NCBI GenBank assembly: GCA_903831655.1
Contig: CAIKYO010000437.1
Location: 1 to 64,000, forward strand
Reading direction: 5' to 3'
Origin: an uncultured Burkholderiales bacterium
GTDB taxonomy: Bacteria > Pseudomonadota > Gammaproteobacteria > Burkholderiales > Burkholderiaceae_C
DNA: 64,000 bases
Made by a program: the position numbers and the translations under genes. The notes under the pieces are model-generated. The model did no database searches. It was not told the origin of the DNA and saw only the letters and a program-made list of their open reading frames with translations. Shown piece after piece: positions 34,512 through 43,855 of the stretch; positions within the stretch are counted from its first letter, which is position 1, and each line of letters opens with the position of its first letter.

Positions 34512-37500
34512 CCCAAGAAGATCCCAGCGTTAGCTCCACAAACCCCCAAGCCCCGAGCGCTCAGTTGAACCCAAAAGTCAATCGAGTGGGCCTGTCTTGG
34601 CGTTGGATCGACCGCTTGAGTCGCGCCCTCTTTTGGGCCTGTTTGAGTTTTTGGTTGCTCATCATGGCCTTGGTTTTGGTGGTGCACTTTGTCTTGCTTC
34701 CACGAATCGATGTCTTGCGCCCGCGCTTGGAGTCCTCCCTCTCAAACGCCTTGGGCGCCCAGGTCTCCATTGCCCAACTGCAAGCGAGCACCAATGGCTT
34801 CTTTCCTGTGTTTGAGCTCAATCAATTGCAAGTTCGCCAACATGATGCGGTGGTCTTGGACATTCCTCGCTTGACAGCCAGTGTGTCTGGAGCCTCCTTG
34901 GCCCGCTTGAGCCTTGATCAACTGAGCGTTGAGGGTTTGCGCATCACAGCGCAATTGGACACCCAGTCGCGCTTGTGGCTAGGAGGGATGGAGATCGCGC
35001 ACAACACAGACAACAGCAGCGTCTTGGACCAATTTTTCTCCGTGCGTCATGTTCTTTTTTCTCACGCCACCCTTGACTGGAGAGACGATTTGCATGGACA
35101 AGAGGTGCGCACTTTCTCTGAGACCGAGCTCAAAATCAACAATGGCCTGCGTCAACACAGCATCGCTTTGAGTGGCTTGGGCTCAAAGCCATTGATGGGT
35201 GCATTTGATGTGCGCGCCCACGTCACGCACCCCTTACTGAGCTTGCACCCTGGAAAATGGCAGGATTGGAGTGGGGACGTGTTTGCTCAAGCCCTTGAAT
35301 TGAACGTGCCTGGCTTGGTGGGCGCTTGGGGCTCAGAGGAGTCATCAAACGGCCCTCAATCTGGCGAGGGCTGGGTTCGAATCTGGAGCAACTTGAATTC
35401 AGGCACCTTGAGCAACCCAGTGGTTGATTTTTCGCTCAACCACCTCAAAACCAATGCCTGGCTCGATGCACCGCCAATCTCGGTTCAAAGCATTCAAGGT
35501 CGAGTGAGCTCTAATCAATGGGGGACAGGCCGCACTTGGAGGGCTCAGCACTTGTGGCTTCAAAGCGCCGAGCACTCCGATGTTCATGACCTCTCAGGCT
35601 TGACCGTGTCTTTGTCCAACCCCAAAGACCCCTTTGCTCCTCAAAGCCGAGGAGAAGTTCAAATTCCTGCACTGAACTTGGATACGCTCACCACGCTGGG
35701 CATGCATTTTTACCCTTCTCATTCAATGGTCCAGGCGCTTGACAAGTTCAACGCTCACGGAGAGCTCCAAGAGCTTGAGCTCTCATGGGGTGAGAGCTCA
35801 CAAATCAAGGGTATGGGGTCGAGCCTGTCCACACTGCCAAGTTGGATCGATCAATACAAGCACTGGTGGTCCAAGTTGCCCTTTGTATCAGCAAATAACA
35901 AAGCGACCCACCCAACGCCCAACTCCAATGAAGTGCCCACTCAAAACCCATTGAATCAACTTGGGTTGTATCACCTCAAAGGCAAACTCATCAACTTTGA
36001 GCGCATGAGCTCAAAAGGCTCTGCACCCGATCACCCATTGCCCTCCATCCAGGGCTTAAACGCCAGCTTTGATTTCAACCAAGAACAAGGGCGAATGGAG
36101 CTCTCGGTGAACTCGGGGTTTTTGGATGGACTTACCTTCTTGGACCAAAGCCACGTGGACATTGAAGAGTTGAGTGCCAACCTTTCTTGGCTTCACAAAG
36201 ATTCGGACTGGCAAATTCACGTGGACAGTGGCCACATTAAAAACTCATCCCTCCAAGGTCAGTTCAACTTTGATTGGACCAGACCTGACTTCGAGCGCAT
36301 TCAGTCGGTGCCCACAAATGCAAGGCCCGAGTTGGCGTTGGGACACTTGGATTTAGACGCGCAAATTCTGGATGTCAAGGCACAAGCCATCACTGGCTAT
36401 TTGCCAAGTGTGATCAACCCCGCAGTCAGGCGCTATTTGAGCGAGGCCCTTCAACAAGGTCACGTGAGCAAAGGACACATCCGCATCAAAGGGCCCTTGG
36501 CGCTGATGCCCTTCTCCAACCCCAAAAGTGGCGAATTCTCAGTGACGGGTCACTTGAACGACGTCAACTTTAATTTTTATCCCTCCTCCATTCAAAACAA
36601 CAAAGATGCGGGCAACGACTGGCCGCTCCTCACAGGCATCGACGGTGATCTCCACATCAATGGTGCACGACTAGAGATCAACAACGCCAAACTGTCCATG
36701 GGGCAAGACAACCCTGTTTTGTGGCCCAAAGTGGAGGCTCGCATTGATGACTTGATGCATGCAACACTTGAAGTTTCAGCGCAAACCAAATCCGCCTTGG
36801 CCGATCAACTCTTTGTTTTCAATCACTCTTGGTTGAGTGGGAAAATTGACCGCGCCCTTGAACCTTTGATGGCCAAAGGCTTGGCTGAGTTAAAGCTCAA
36901 ACTCACACTGCCTCTGACTCAAATCGATCACAGCAAAGTGCTAGGTAGCCTCCAGTTTTTGGGCAACGATGTCCAATTCACACCGGACACGCCCAATCTA
37001 TCCAAAGTCAAGGGGAGCCTTAGCTTTACAGAGTCTGGTTTTGCACTTCAAAACATGCAAGCTCGAATCCTTGGGGGCGATGCAAAAATTGAAGGCGGCT
37101 TGAAGCCCTCTAGCCCTGGAGCTGAGGCCCCTCTTCAACTGCGAGTCAGTGGTGCTTTTAGCGCACAAGGCCTCAAAGAAGCCTGCGAACTGGGGTGGTT
37201 ATCGAACCTGGGAAACCTCTTTGAAGGCTCTGCACCCTACTCTGCACAACTGAGTTTTCGCCGCTCAGCGGACCCTGACATTTTGTTGACCTCCACACTC
37301 CAAGGGGTGAGCATCAATGCTCCCCAGCCTTTGAGCAAAACCAGCACTTCCAACTTGACTTTGAGATACCAGTCCGCTGCGACTCGGGACTCAAACTCAA
37401 AACTCTCCAAGTCTTTGGTGCAAGTCTCACTTGGAGACCATTTGTACGCCTCCTTCATCAAAGAGCATGCCCCTGAATCGAGTTTGAACCACATCTCCAA

Positions 37501-38863
37501 AGGGCTCCTCAGTTTGAGCTCCCAGTCACTTGCCTCCCGTGCCTTACCTGGCCTGTCCTCCAATGCACGAGAAGCTTTTGCCAACAACGGATGGATTGCT
37601 GCACTCGACTTGGATGAATTCAACTTTGACGCGTGGCAGCAGTGGCTCACGAGGTCAGCACCCTCAGCGTCCAATGCGCTCAATTGCGAGCGAGCCCATT
37701 TTGTGCCTCAAGCCCAAAATGCCGAGACCCTGCTCAGTCCCTCCAGCATGAAAGACTGGCCAGTTCAAATCACACTCAAAACTCCAAAAATCTTGGCGCA
37801 AGGACGCCTCTTTAACAACAACAGCATCACCGCAAAACGAGAAGATTCACAGTGGCGGGTCGAGCTCAATGCAGCTGAGGTCAAAGGTCACTTGGACCTC
37901 AAGCTAGACCCCAACCCCAAACTCAGACAATTGGCCGCCAACCTCTCCTTGCTCAACGTTACACCCAGGGAGTCTGAGGACAAAGACCCGCTGTTGAGTG
38001 ACGACACGCCCTTGTTCACCATCCTTGACTTGAACATTGAGGACTTGCAACTCAAAAGCAAAAGCCTTGGGCACGCCAACCTGCGTGCTGTAAACGAACC
38101 TTTGACCAACGGTTCAGGAAGAGCTTGGCGGTTCAGCAACATTGAGTTGGACAACTCTGATGTGGCACTCAAAGCCCAAGGCCGTTGGGAGTCCCAATCT
38201 CAGCTGCGCACTTTTGGCAATCAGTCCCATCTCGACCTTGAGATGAACATCATCAACGCAGGTCGCTTGCTCGATCGATTGGGCACTCCAGGCGTGGTGA
38301 AAAACGGCAAAGGGCTCTTGAAGGGGCAATTGAGTTGGCAGGGATCCTTGATCAACCCTCAGTTTGACACCTTGAATGGCGCTTTCACGGTTGACGTGGA
38401 GCGGGGCCAATTCCTTAAAACCGACCCTGGCGCGGCTCGCTTGTTGGGTGTTTTGAATCTCCAAGCCCTACCCCGACGTTTGACCCTGGATTTTCGCGAT
38501 GTCTTTGCAGAAGGATTCTCCTTTGACAACTTCAAAGGAGACGTTCAAGTCAATCAAGGCGAAGCACAAACACACAACTTGATCATGAAAGGCGTGAGCG
38601 CTGCTGTGATGCTGGAGGGCCGGGCCAACATTGGTGCAGAAACCCAAGATGTGAATGTGGTGGTGGTACCTGAGATCAATGCGGGCACCGCCTCCTTGCT
38701 TTACGGTACCATCAATCCCATTGTCGGACTCACCAGCTTTTTGGCGCAAGTGGTACTTCGTGAACCGCTCATCAAAGCCAACACCCGAACCTTCCACATC
38801 AGTGGCAGTTGGAGCGATCCACAAGTCAACAAGACCGAACTATCAACGGAGAATGCACCATGA
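34508..38863 (+). CDS. yhdP: YhdP-family AsmA-like membrane-anchored protein
   Basis: A 1451-residue protein, anchored by one N-terminal membrane helix (about residues 41-64) with the long remainder in the periplasm. The repeated beta-rich AsmA/TamB-type segments and the C-terminus GTINPIVGLTSFLAQVVLREPLIKANTRTFHISGSWSDP are typical of YhdP/DUF3971. YhdP, TamB and YdbH are bridge-like proteins moving phospholipid from inner to outer membrane. The ATG at 34508 is used; the longer frame from 34397 overlaps rfaE2 and is not conserved-looking. Both ends are coupled: ATGA overlaps with rfaE2 upstream and the nitrilase gene downstream. Confidence 0.92.
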   Translation: MTQEDPSVSSTNPQAPSAQLNPKVNRVGLSWRWIDRLSRALFWACLSFWLLIMALVLVVHFVLLPRIDVLRPRLESSLSNALGAQVSIAQLQASTNGFFPVFELNQLQVRQHDAVVLDIPRLTASVSGASLARLSLDQLSVEGLRITAQLDTQSRLWLGGMEIAHNTDNSSVLDQFFSVRHVLFSHATLDWRDDLHGQEVRTFSETELKINNGLRQHSIALSGLGSKPLMGAFDVRAHVTHPLLSLHPGKWQDWSGDVFAQALELNVPGLVGAWGSEESSNGPQSGEGWVRIWSNLNSGTLSNPVVDFSLNHLKTNAWLDAPPISVQSIQGRVSSNQWGTGRTWRAQHLWLQSAEHSDVHDLSGLTVSLSNPKDPFAPQSRGEVQIPALNLDTLTTLGMHFYPSHSMVQALDKFNAHGELQELELSWGESSQIKGMGSSLSTLPSWIDQYKHWWSKLPFVSANNKATHPTPNSNEVPTQNPLNQLGLYHLKGKLINFERMSSKGSAPDHPLPSIQGLNASFDFNQEQGRMELSVNSGFLDGLTFLDQSHVDIEELSANLSWLHKDSDWQIHVDSGHIKNSSLQGQFNFDWTRPDFERIQSVPTNARPELALGHLDLDAQILDVKAQAITGYLPSVINPAVRRYLSEALQQGHVSKGHIRIKGPLALMPFSNPKSGEFSVTGHLNDVNFNFYPSSIQNNKDAGNDWPLLTGIDGDLHINGARLEINNAKLSMGQDNPVLWPKVEARIDDLMHATLEVSAQTKSALADQLFVFNHSWLSGKIDRALEPLMAKGLAELKLKLTLPLTQIDHSKVLGSLQFLGNDVQFTPDTPNLSKVKGSLSFTESGFALQNMQARILGGDAKIEGGLKPSSPGAEAPLQLRVSGAFSAQGLKEACELGWLSNLGNLFEGSAPYSAQLSFRRSADPDILLTSTLQGVSINAPQPLSKTSTSNLTLRYQSAATRDSNSKLSKSLVQVSLGDHLYASFIKEHAPESSLNHISKGLLSLSSQSLASRALPGLSSNAREAFANNGWIAALDLDEFNFDAWQQWLTRSAPSASNALNCERAHFVPQAQNAETLLSPSSMKDWPVQITLKTPKILAQGRLFNNNSITAKREDSQWRVELNAAEVKGHLDLKLDPNPKLRQLAANLSLLNVTPRESEDKDPLLSDDTPLFTILDLNIEDLQLKSKSLGHANLRAVNEPLTNGSGRAWRFSNIELDNSDVALKAQGRWESQSQLRTFGNQSHLDLEMNIINAGRLLDRLGTPGVVKNGKGLLKGQLSWQGSLINPQFDTLNGAFTVDVERGQFLKTDPGAARLLGVLNLQALPRRLTLDFRDVFAEGFSFDNFKGDVQVNQGEAQTHNLIMKGVSAAVMLEGRANIGAETQDVNVVVVPEINAGTASLLYGTINPIVGLTSFLAQVVLREPLIKANTRTFHISGSWSDPQVNKTELSTENAP

Positions 38864-39687
38864 TCAAAGTTGCCGCCCTTCAAATGATCAGCACCCCTGT
38901 GGTCCAAGACAACTTAGACCTTGCACAGCAACTGCTCAAACAAGCCCAAGGCGAAGGTGCTGAATTGGCCGTGTTGCCAGAGTATTTCTGTTTGATGGGT
39001 AACCGTGACAAAGACAAACTGACCATTCAAGAGCACATTGGACAGGGTCCCATTCAAGACTTCCTCTCTCATCAAGCCCAGTCTTTGGGCATCTGGATCG
39101 TGGCGGGCACCATCCCATTGAGCACGCAAAGGGATGGTTCAAGCGAGACCGTTTACAACGCGACTTTGGTCTACAACCCCCAGGGAGAGTGCGTGTGTCG
39201 GTACGACAAAATCCACCTCTTTCAATTCCAAACGGACAAAGAACACTACGACGAGAGCGTGACCCTAAAACCGGGTGAGCAGCCAAGCTACTTTGATGTG
39301 ACCACGAGCCAGGGGGAGACTTGGCGCTTTGGTTTAAGCATTTGCTACGATTTGCGTTTTGCAGAGTTGTACCGTCACTATGCGAGCCACCAAGTTGATG
39401 TGATGCTCGTGCCTGCCGCCTTCACTTACACCACTGGCCAAGCCCATTGGGAAATCTTGTTAAAAGCACGGGCCATCGAGAACTTGGCCTACGTGGTAGC
39501 AAGCGCACAAGGGGGTGAGCACCTGAATGGTCGCAAAACCTTTGGCCACTCCATGGTGATTGACCCGTGGGGAAAGACCTTGGCCTCCATGGGTTTGGGA
39601 CAAGGTGTGGTGGTGGCCGAGTTGGACCGTCATCACATGCTCAACCAAAGAGAGCAGCTCCCGGCTTTGAACCACAGACGCCTTTGA
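38860..39687 (+). CDS. Carbon-nitrogen hydrolase (Nit1-like, probable deaminated glutathione amidase)
   Basis: A 275-residue nitrilase-superfamily amidase starting MIKVAALQMISTPVVQDNL at the ATG 38860. The catalytic triad is Glu41 (VLPEYF), Lys117 (YDKIHLF) and Cys162 (SICYDLRF). The FGLSICYDLRFAELYR and HWEILLKARAIENLAYVVA patterns match Nit1, which removes deaminated glutathione as metabolite repair; other omega-amidases remain possible. It overlaps the yhdP stop by four bases. In other betaproteobacteria the yhdP-nit pair is commonly followed by tldD; here a small minus-strand gene and mltA follow. Confidence 0.88.
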   Translation: MIKVAALQMISTPVVQDNLDLAQQLLKQAQGEGAELAVLPEYFCLMGNRDKDKLTIQEHIGQGPIQDFLSHQAQSLGIWIVAGTIPLSTQRDGSSETVYNATLVYNPQGECVCRYDKIHLFQFQTDKEHYDESVTLKPGEQPSYFDVTTSQGETWRFGLSICYDLRFAELYRHYASHQVDVMLVPAAFTYTTGQAHWEILLKARAIENLAYVVASAQGGEHLNGRKTFGHSMVIDPWGKTLASMGLGQGVVVAELDRHHMLNQREQLPALNHRRL

Positions 39688-39711
39688 GGCGAAGCTGGTG
39701 CTCCAAAAGCA

Positions 39712-39858
39712 TCACGCCTTGGTCTGTGGGCCAGTGTCCTGGGTCTCACCGCTTGGCTCCACAAGCTCTCCCTTGTGGCGACCTGCGAACATGGTCCACC
39801 AAACGATCAGCACCAATATCATCCCGGCCAAAAATGCTTCTAAAACGATATAAATCAT
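39712..39858 (-). CDS. Small single-span membrane protein (48 residues)
   Basis: From the ATG at 39856-39858 the frame encodes MIYIVLEAFLAGMILVLIVW followed by WTMFAGRHKGELVEPSGETQ and a short polar tail: one membrane helix at about 2-24 and a soluble C-terminus. The helix reads as real coding sequence rather than a shadow because the strand opposite is non-coding (between the nitrilase stop and mltA). It is divergent from mltA with the two ATG codons sharing two bases in CATG. The longer upstream frame overlaps mltA and is not used. Function unknown; the ribosome site is weak. Confidence 0.6.
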   Translation of the reverse strand: MIYIVLEAFLAGMILVLIVWWTMFAGRHKGELVEPSGETQDTGPQTKA

Positions 39859-41071
39859 GATTCGATTGTCGCTCAATCTGCTGGGTATCGCATTGACCTT
39901 GATTTTGCTCTCTTGTGCCCAAGCCCCTTTGCGTGTTCCTTCGAGCGTTCCTGCAGGGACAAGCTCCACACCCGCACCGAGTGTCCCTGGCGATGCCCCT
40001 CTTGAGCTCGGGCCTCAAAGCAGCAGCTTGCAAGCCCCTACAAACGCATTCTTACCCATCAAAAGCACTTGGGTGGCCGCATCGTGGAATGACATTGAGG
40101 GCTTTAACGCAGACCCCATCCATGAAATTTGGAGCACACTGGTTGCGGGGTGTGAAAAACCTCACCCCATCATGAAGCCTTTGTGCCCCCAAATCAGAGC
40201 CCAAAGTCTTGAAGACGAAAGCGAACAAAGGCTGTGGCTCATGACCCACCTTCAGCCCTTTCAAATCACAGCCAAGGAGAGCTCCTCTTCACTTCCCAAC
40301 CGAGAGATTGGCCTCTTGACCAGTTACTATGAGCCCGAAATCAATGCTCAATTGAGCCCAGACAACCTCTTCAAATACCCCCTGTTTGCCCCCCCACCTT
40401 CTCTTGCCTTGGCTCACGCTCAGTCCAAACCCTGGTACACCCGGCAAGAAATCGAGTCATCAACCGCGGTGCAAAATGAGCTCAAAGGCCATGTCCTGGC
40501 TTGGCTAAGTGACCCCTTGGATGTGATGATCGTTCACATCCAAGGCTCTGCGCGACTCAAAGTCGCGGGCTCGGGTCCTGCACCCACTGTTTATCGCTTG
40601 AAGTATGCCGCCTCCAACGATCAACCCTACATCAGCATGGGCCGTTGGATGATCGACCAAGGTCTTTTGAAGGATGCCAGCTGGCCCAACATTCGCTCTG
40701 TCTTACAAGCGCATCCTGAACGCGCACAAGAGGCCTTTTGGAGCAACCCCAGGTACATCTTCTTCTCCCTTGAGCCCTTGAGCCAAACCCAACTGGGTCC
40801 GACAGGGGCGCTGGGCGTGCCGCTGTTGGCGGGTCGATCGGTGGCTGTGGATACCCAAAGCGTGCCTTTGGGCATTCCACTTTGGCTCTCCTCCACGGGT
40901 GCCTCCCCTTTGAGCCGCTTGGTCTTGGCTCAAGACACGGGTGGAGCGATACAGGGAGCCGTTCGCGCTGACTTTTTTGCCGGCACGGGAGAGGCTGCTG
41001 GTGCCTTTGCCGGACAATTGAAACAGCCCCTCAAAATGTGGGCCCTGTGGCCACGAAACCTGCCTCAGTGA
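39857..41071 (+). CDS. mltA: Membrane-bound lytic murein transglycosylase A
   Basis: A 404-residue lipoprotein with signal MIRLSLNLLGIALTLILLSC (lipobox Cys20) and a low-complexity Ala/Pro/Ser linker. The MltA core is seen in LLTSYYEPEINAQLS and IQGSARLKVAG; the C-terminal 3D domain has GRSVAVDTQSVPLGIPLWL, LAQDTGGAIQGAVRADFFAGTG with the catalytic Asp region. It cleaves peptidoglycan glycan strands at the outer membrane forming 1,6-anhydro ends. Its ATG overlaps that of a small divergent gene by two bases and no Shine-Dalgarno sequence is visible. Confidence 0.93.
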   Translation: MIRLSLNLLGIALTLILLSCAQAPLRVPSSVPAGTSSTPAPSVPGDAPLELGPQSSSLQAPTNAFLPIKSTWVAASWNDIEGFNADPIHEIWSTLVAGCEKPHPIMKPLCPQIRAQSLEDESEQRLWLMTHLQPFQITAKESSSSLPNREIGLLTSYYEPEINAQLSPDNLFKYPLFAPPPSLALAHAQSKPWYTRQEIESSTAVQNELKGHVLAWLSDPLDVMIVHIQGSARLKVAGSGPAPTVYRLKYAASNDQPYISMGRWMIDQGLLKDASWPNIRSVLQAHPERAQEAFWSNPRYIFFSLEPLSQTQLGPTGALGVPLLAGRSVAVDTQSVPLGIPLWLSSTGASPLSRLVLAQDTGGAIQGAVRADFFAGTGEAAGAFAGQLKQPLKMWALWPRNLPQ

Positions 41072-41334
41072 ATGAGGCCTGGATTTGTAACGAATTTGTC
41101 GTTTTAATGCCTTTGTCCGACTAAAACAGCACGTTTTTAAGCATCTATGCACCTCTTGGCCCTTTGGACCCGACTCACGCATACAATTGGCGCTCTTGGG
41201 TTTCACATGGAAACTTGGCTTCTGAGGGTTACGCGTCTTTGGTCTCATTCAGTCCTGCCTCCCATGTCAGAGCTCACGCCTGATGGCGTTGGATCATCTG
41301 TTTAGATTTCGTCACTGTTTTTTTGGAGAATTTT

Positions 41335-41673
41335 GTGTTCATTTCCTCTGCTTACGCTCAATCCGCCCCAGCCGCTGCGGGCTCAACCGACCTTAGCTCA
41401 TCGCTCATGAGCATGTTGCCCTTGGTGCTGATGTTTGCTGTGCTCTACTTTGTGATGATTCGCCCACAAATGAAGCGCCAAAAAGAACACAAAACCATGA
41501 TCGAAGCTTTGGGCAAGGGCGATGAGGTGGCCACTGTGGGCGGCTTCTTAGGTCGCGTTACACAACTGTCTGAGCACAACTTGACGCTTGAAATTGCGCG
41601 TGGCGTAGAGATTCAACTCCAACGCTCCGCTGTAACTCAAGTGTTGCCAAAAGGCAGTGTTAAAAACTTTTGA
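41335..41673 (+). CDS. yajC: Preprotein translocase subunit YajC
   Basis: A 112-residue protein. The start is GTG at 41335, preceded by GGAG at 41325-41328, giving the family N-terminus MFISSAYAQSAPAAAG; the in-frame TTG at 41323 overlaps the ribosome site. One membrane helix (LPLVLMFAVLYFVMIRPQ) is followed by RPQMKRQKEHKTMIEALGKGDEVATVGGFLG. YajC is an accessory of the SecDF complex. The 263 bases upstream (41072-41334) hold no gene and no queA/tgt, which often precede yajC; I see no clear promoter. Confidence 0.94.
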   Translation: MFISSAYAQSAPAAAGSTDLSSSLMSMLPLVLMFAVLYFVMIRPQMKRQKEHKTMIEALGKGDEVATVGGFLGRVTQLSEHNLTLEIARGVEIQLQRSAVTQVLPKGSVKNF

Positions 41674-41919
41674 TTGAACAGGGCTTTGGGACTCCTGCCT
41701 TTGTCGAAGGCTCAAACTCAAGCCCTGGTTTAAATTCCCCCTTTTTTTTGAGATTGTGATTGCCCTCGTGTGATCGCCCAAAGAGAGTGAGGGGAATGGG
41801 ACTTTGTCGCGTCGTGGCTTGCCTGCACTTTTTTGTTTTTTTGTGTTGAGCCCCTCTTTGTATTGGTTGAGGTCTTCATGGCCCTCAAGCCCCCAGAGGT
41901 GGCGATGATTGGATGGATC

Positions 41920-43809
41920 ATGAATCGGTACTCACTTTGGAAGTATTTAACGCTTGCTATTGCTTTGATCGTTGGTGGTGTTTTCACGCTGCCTAATTTT
42001 TTTGGTGAGTCTCCCGCCGTTCAAATATCCAGCGCCCACTCCGGGCAGCCTCTGCCCACTGAGCTTGCTAGCCAAGTGGCTGGCATCTTAGAGGGTTTGC
42101 ACATCACCCCTGAATCCAGCAGCTCAGATGCCAACAGTTTCCGTGTGCGCTTGTCCTCAACTGAGGACCAATTGCGTGCCAAAGACGCCATTGAGCACGG
42201 CCTCAATACCGACGCCTCCGCTGCGAATTACATCGTTGCTTTGAATCTCTTGCCTCGCTCACCCCAATGGTTGTCCTCCTTGAACGCCTCTCCCATGTAC
42301 CTGGGTTTGGACTTGAGGGGTGGCGTGCACTTCATGCTGCAAGTGGACATGCAAGCGGCGCTGTCCAAAAAGGCCGAGGCCTTGGCGGGTGACTTGAGAA
42401 CGCAACTGCGCGAGCAAAACATCCGCCATGCAGGCATCAGTCGCAACGGATTTTCTGTCGAAGTTTTGTTCCACGACGAAGCCACTTTGGAGGCTGCAAA
42501 AAAATTACTGTCTGATCAATGGCCTGACTTGGTCACCACTCAAAGCACCCAAGGCAGTGACATCAAATTGGCATTGACACTCAAGCCCCAAGCGGCCAAA
42601 AAAGTTCAAGAACAAGCCATCAAACAAAACATCACCACTTTGCACAACCGTATCAATGAGCTCGGCGTTGCCGAGCCTGTCATTCAACAGCAAGGCATCG
42701 ACCGAATTGTGGTTCAACTCCCCGGCGTTCAAGACACCGCCAAGGCCAAAGACATCTTGGGACGAACTGCAACCTTAGAAATTCGCTTGGTCGATGATTC
42801 CAGTGATGCAAGAAGTGCCGAAGTGAGCTCCTCGGCAAGCGTGCCCTTTGGAGATGAGCGCTACAGTGAAAGAAGCGGTCAGTTTGTGGTGGTCAAAAAG
42901 CAAGTTCTCCTAACGGGTGAGAACTTAACCGATGCACAACCTGGTTTTGACAATCAAACGCAAGAGGCCGCAGTGCACCTCACCTTGGATGCCAAGGGTT
43001 CTCGCATTTTTAGAGACATCACACGTGAAAATGTCGGTAAACGAATGGCCATCATTTTGTTTGAAAAGGGCAAAGGTGAGGTGGTGACTGCTCCTGTGAT
43101 CCGTTCGGAAATTGGCGGGGGCCGAGTTCAAATTTCTGGTCGCATGAGCACCATGGAAGCCAATGAGACCGCCCTGCTCTTGCGCGCTGGCTCACTTGCC
43201 GCTCCCATGGAAATCATCGAAGAGCGCACCATTGGACCCTCTTTGGGAGCTGAAAACATCGCCAAAGGCTTCAACAGCGTCACATGGGGCTTTGTCGGCG
43301 TGGCCTCCTTCATGGTCATTTATTACATGCTCTTTGGGCTTTTCTCCAGCATTGCATTGGCCGTCAATTTGTTGCTTTTGGTGGCCTTGCTCTCCATGCT
43401 TCAAGCGACACTCACCTTGCCCGGCATGGCTGCCATGGCCTTGGTGCTGGGTATGGCCATTGACGCCAATGTGCTCATCAATGAGCGGGTTCGCGAGGAA
43501 CTGCGCCAAGGTGTGCCTCCCCAACAAGCGATTCATGCAGGCTATGACCGTGCTTGGGCCACCATTCTTGACTCGAACGTCACCACGCTCATTGCCGGCT
43601 TGGCGCTCTTGGCCTTTGGCTCAGGCCCTGTGCGTGGCTTTGCGGTCGTGCACTGCCTGGGCATCATGACCAGCATGTTCTCCTCTGTCTTTTTCTCCCG
43701 TGGTTTGGTCAACCTTTGGTATGGAAGACAAAAGAAGCTCAAGGGTGTCTCCATTGGAACCGTTTGGAAGCCCGTGTCCACCCCCCAGCCCTCAGAGACA
43801 CAAAGCTGA
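41920..43809 (+). CDS. secD: Protein translocase subunit SecD
   Basis: A 629-residue protein from the ATG at 41920 (MNRYSLWKYLTLAIALIVGG). The first helix is followed by the periplasmic P1 head region including MYLGLDLRGGVHFMLQVDM, which is diagnostic, and the C-terminal five-helix block containing GMAIDANVLINERVREELRQG, the conserved proton-path Asp region. SecDF uses proton motive force to help proteins out of the Sec channel. A longer frame from 41833 adds a non-conserved extension. secF follows 46 bases downstream. Confidence 0.96.
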   Translation: MNRYSLWKYLTLAIALIVGGVFTLPNFFGESPAVQISSAHSGQPLPTELASQVAGILEGLHITPESSSSDANSFRVRLSSTEDQLRAKDAIEHGLNTDASAANYIVALNLLPRSPQWLSSLNASPMYLGLDLRGGVHFMLQVDMQAALSKKAEALAGDLRTQLREQNIRHAGISRNGFSVEVLFHDEATLEAAKKLLSDQWPDLVTTQSTQGSDIKLALTLKPQAAKKVQEQAIKQNITTLHNRINELGVAEPVIQQQGIDRIVVQLPGVQDTAKAKDILGRTATLEIRLVDDSSDARSAEVSSSASVPFGDERYSERSGQFVVVKKQVLLTGENLTDAQPGFDNQTQEAAVHLTLDAKGSRIFRDITRENVGKRMAIILFEKGKGEVVTAPVIRSEIGGGRVQISGRMSTMEANETALLLRAGSLAAPMEIIEERTIGPSLGAENIAKGFNSVTWGFVGVASFMVIYYMLFGLFSSIALAVNLLLLVALLSMLQATLTLPGMAAMALVLGMAIDANVLINERVREELRQGVPPQQAIHAGYDRAWATILDSNVTTLIAGLALLAFGSGPVRGFAVVHCLGIMTSMFSSVFFSRGLVNLWYGRQKKLKGVSIGTVWKPVSTPQPSETQS

Positions 43810-43855
43810 TGCTCTGTCATCGCTTTGGACTACATTGCATTTAAGGTAATTACAA

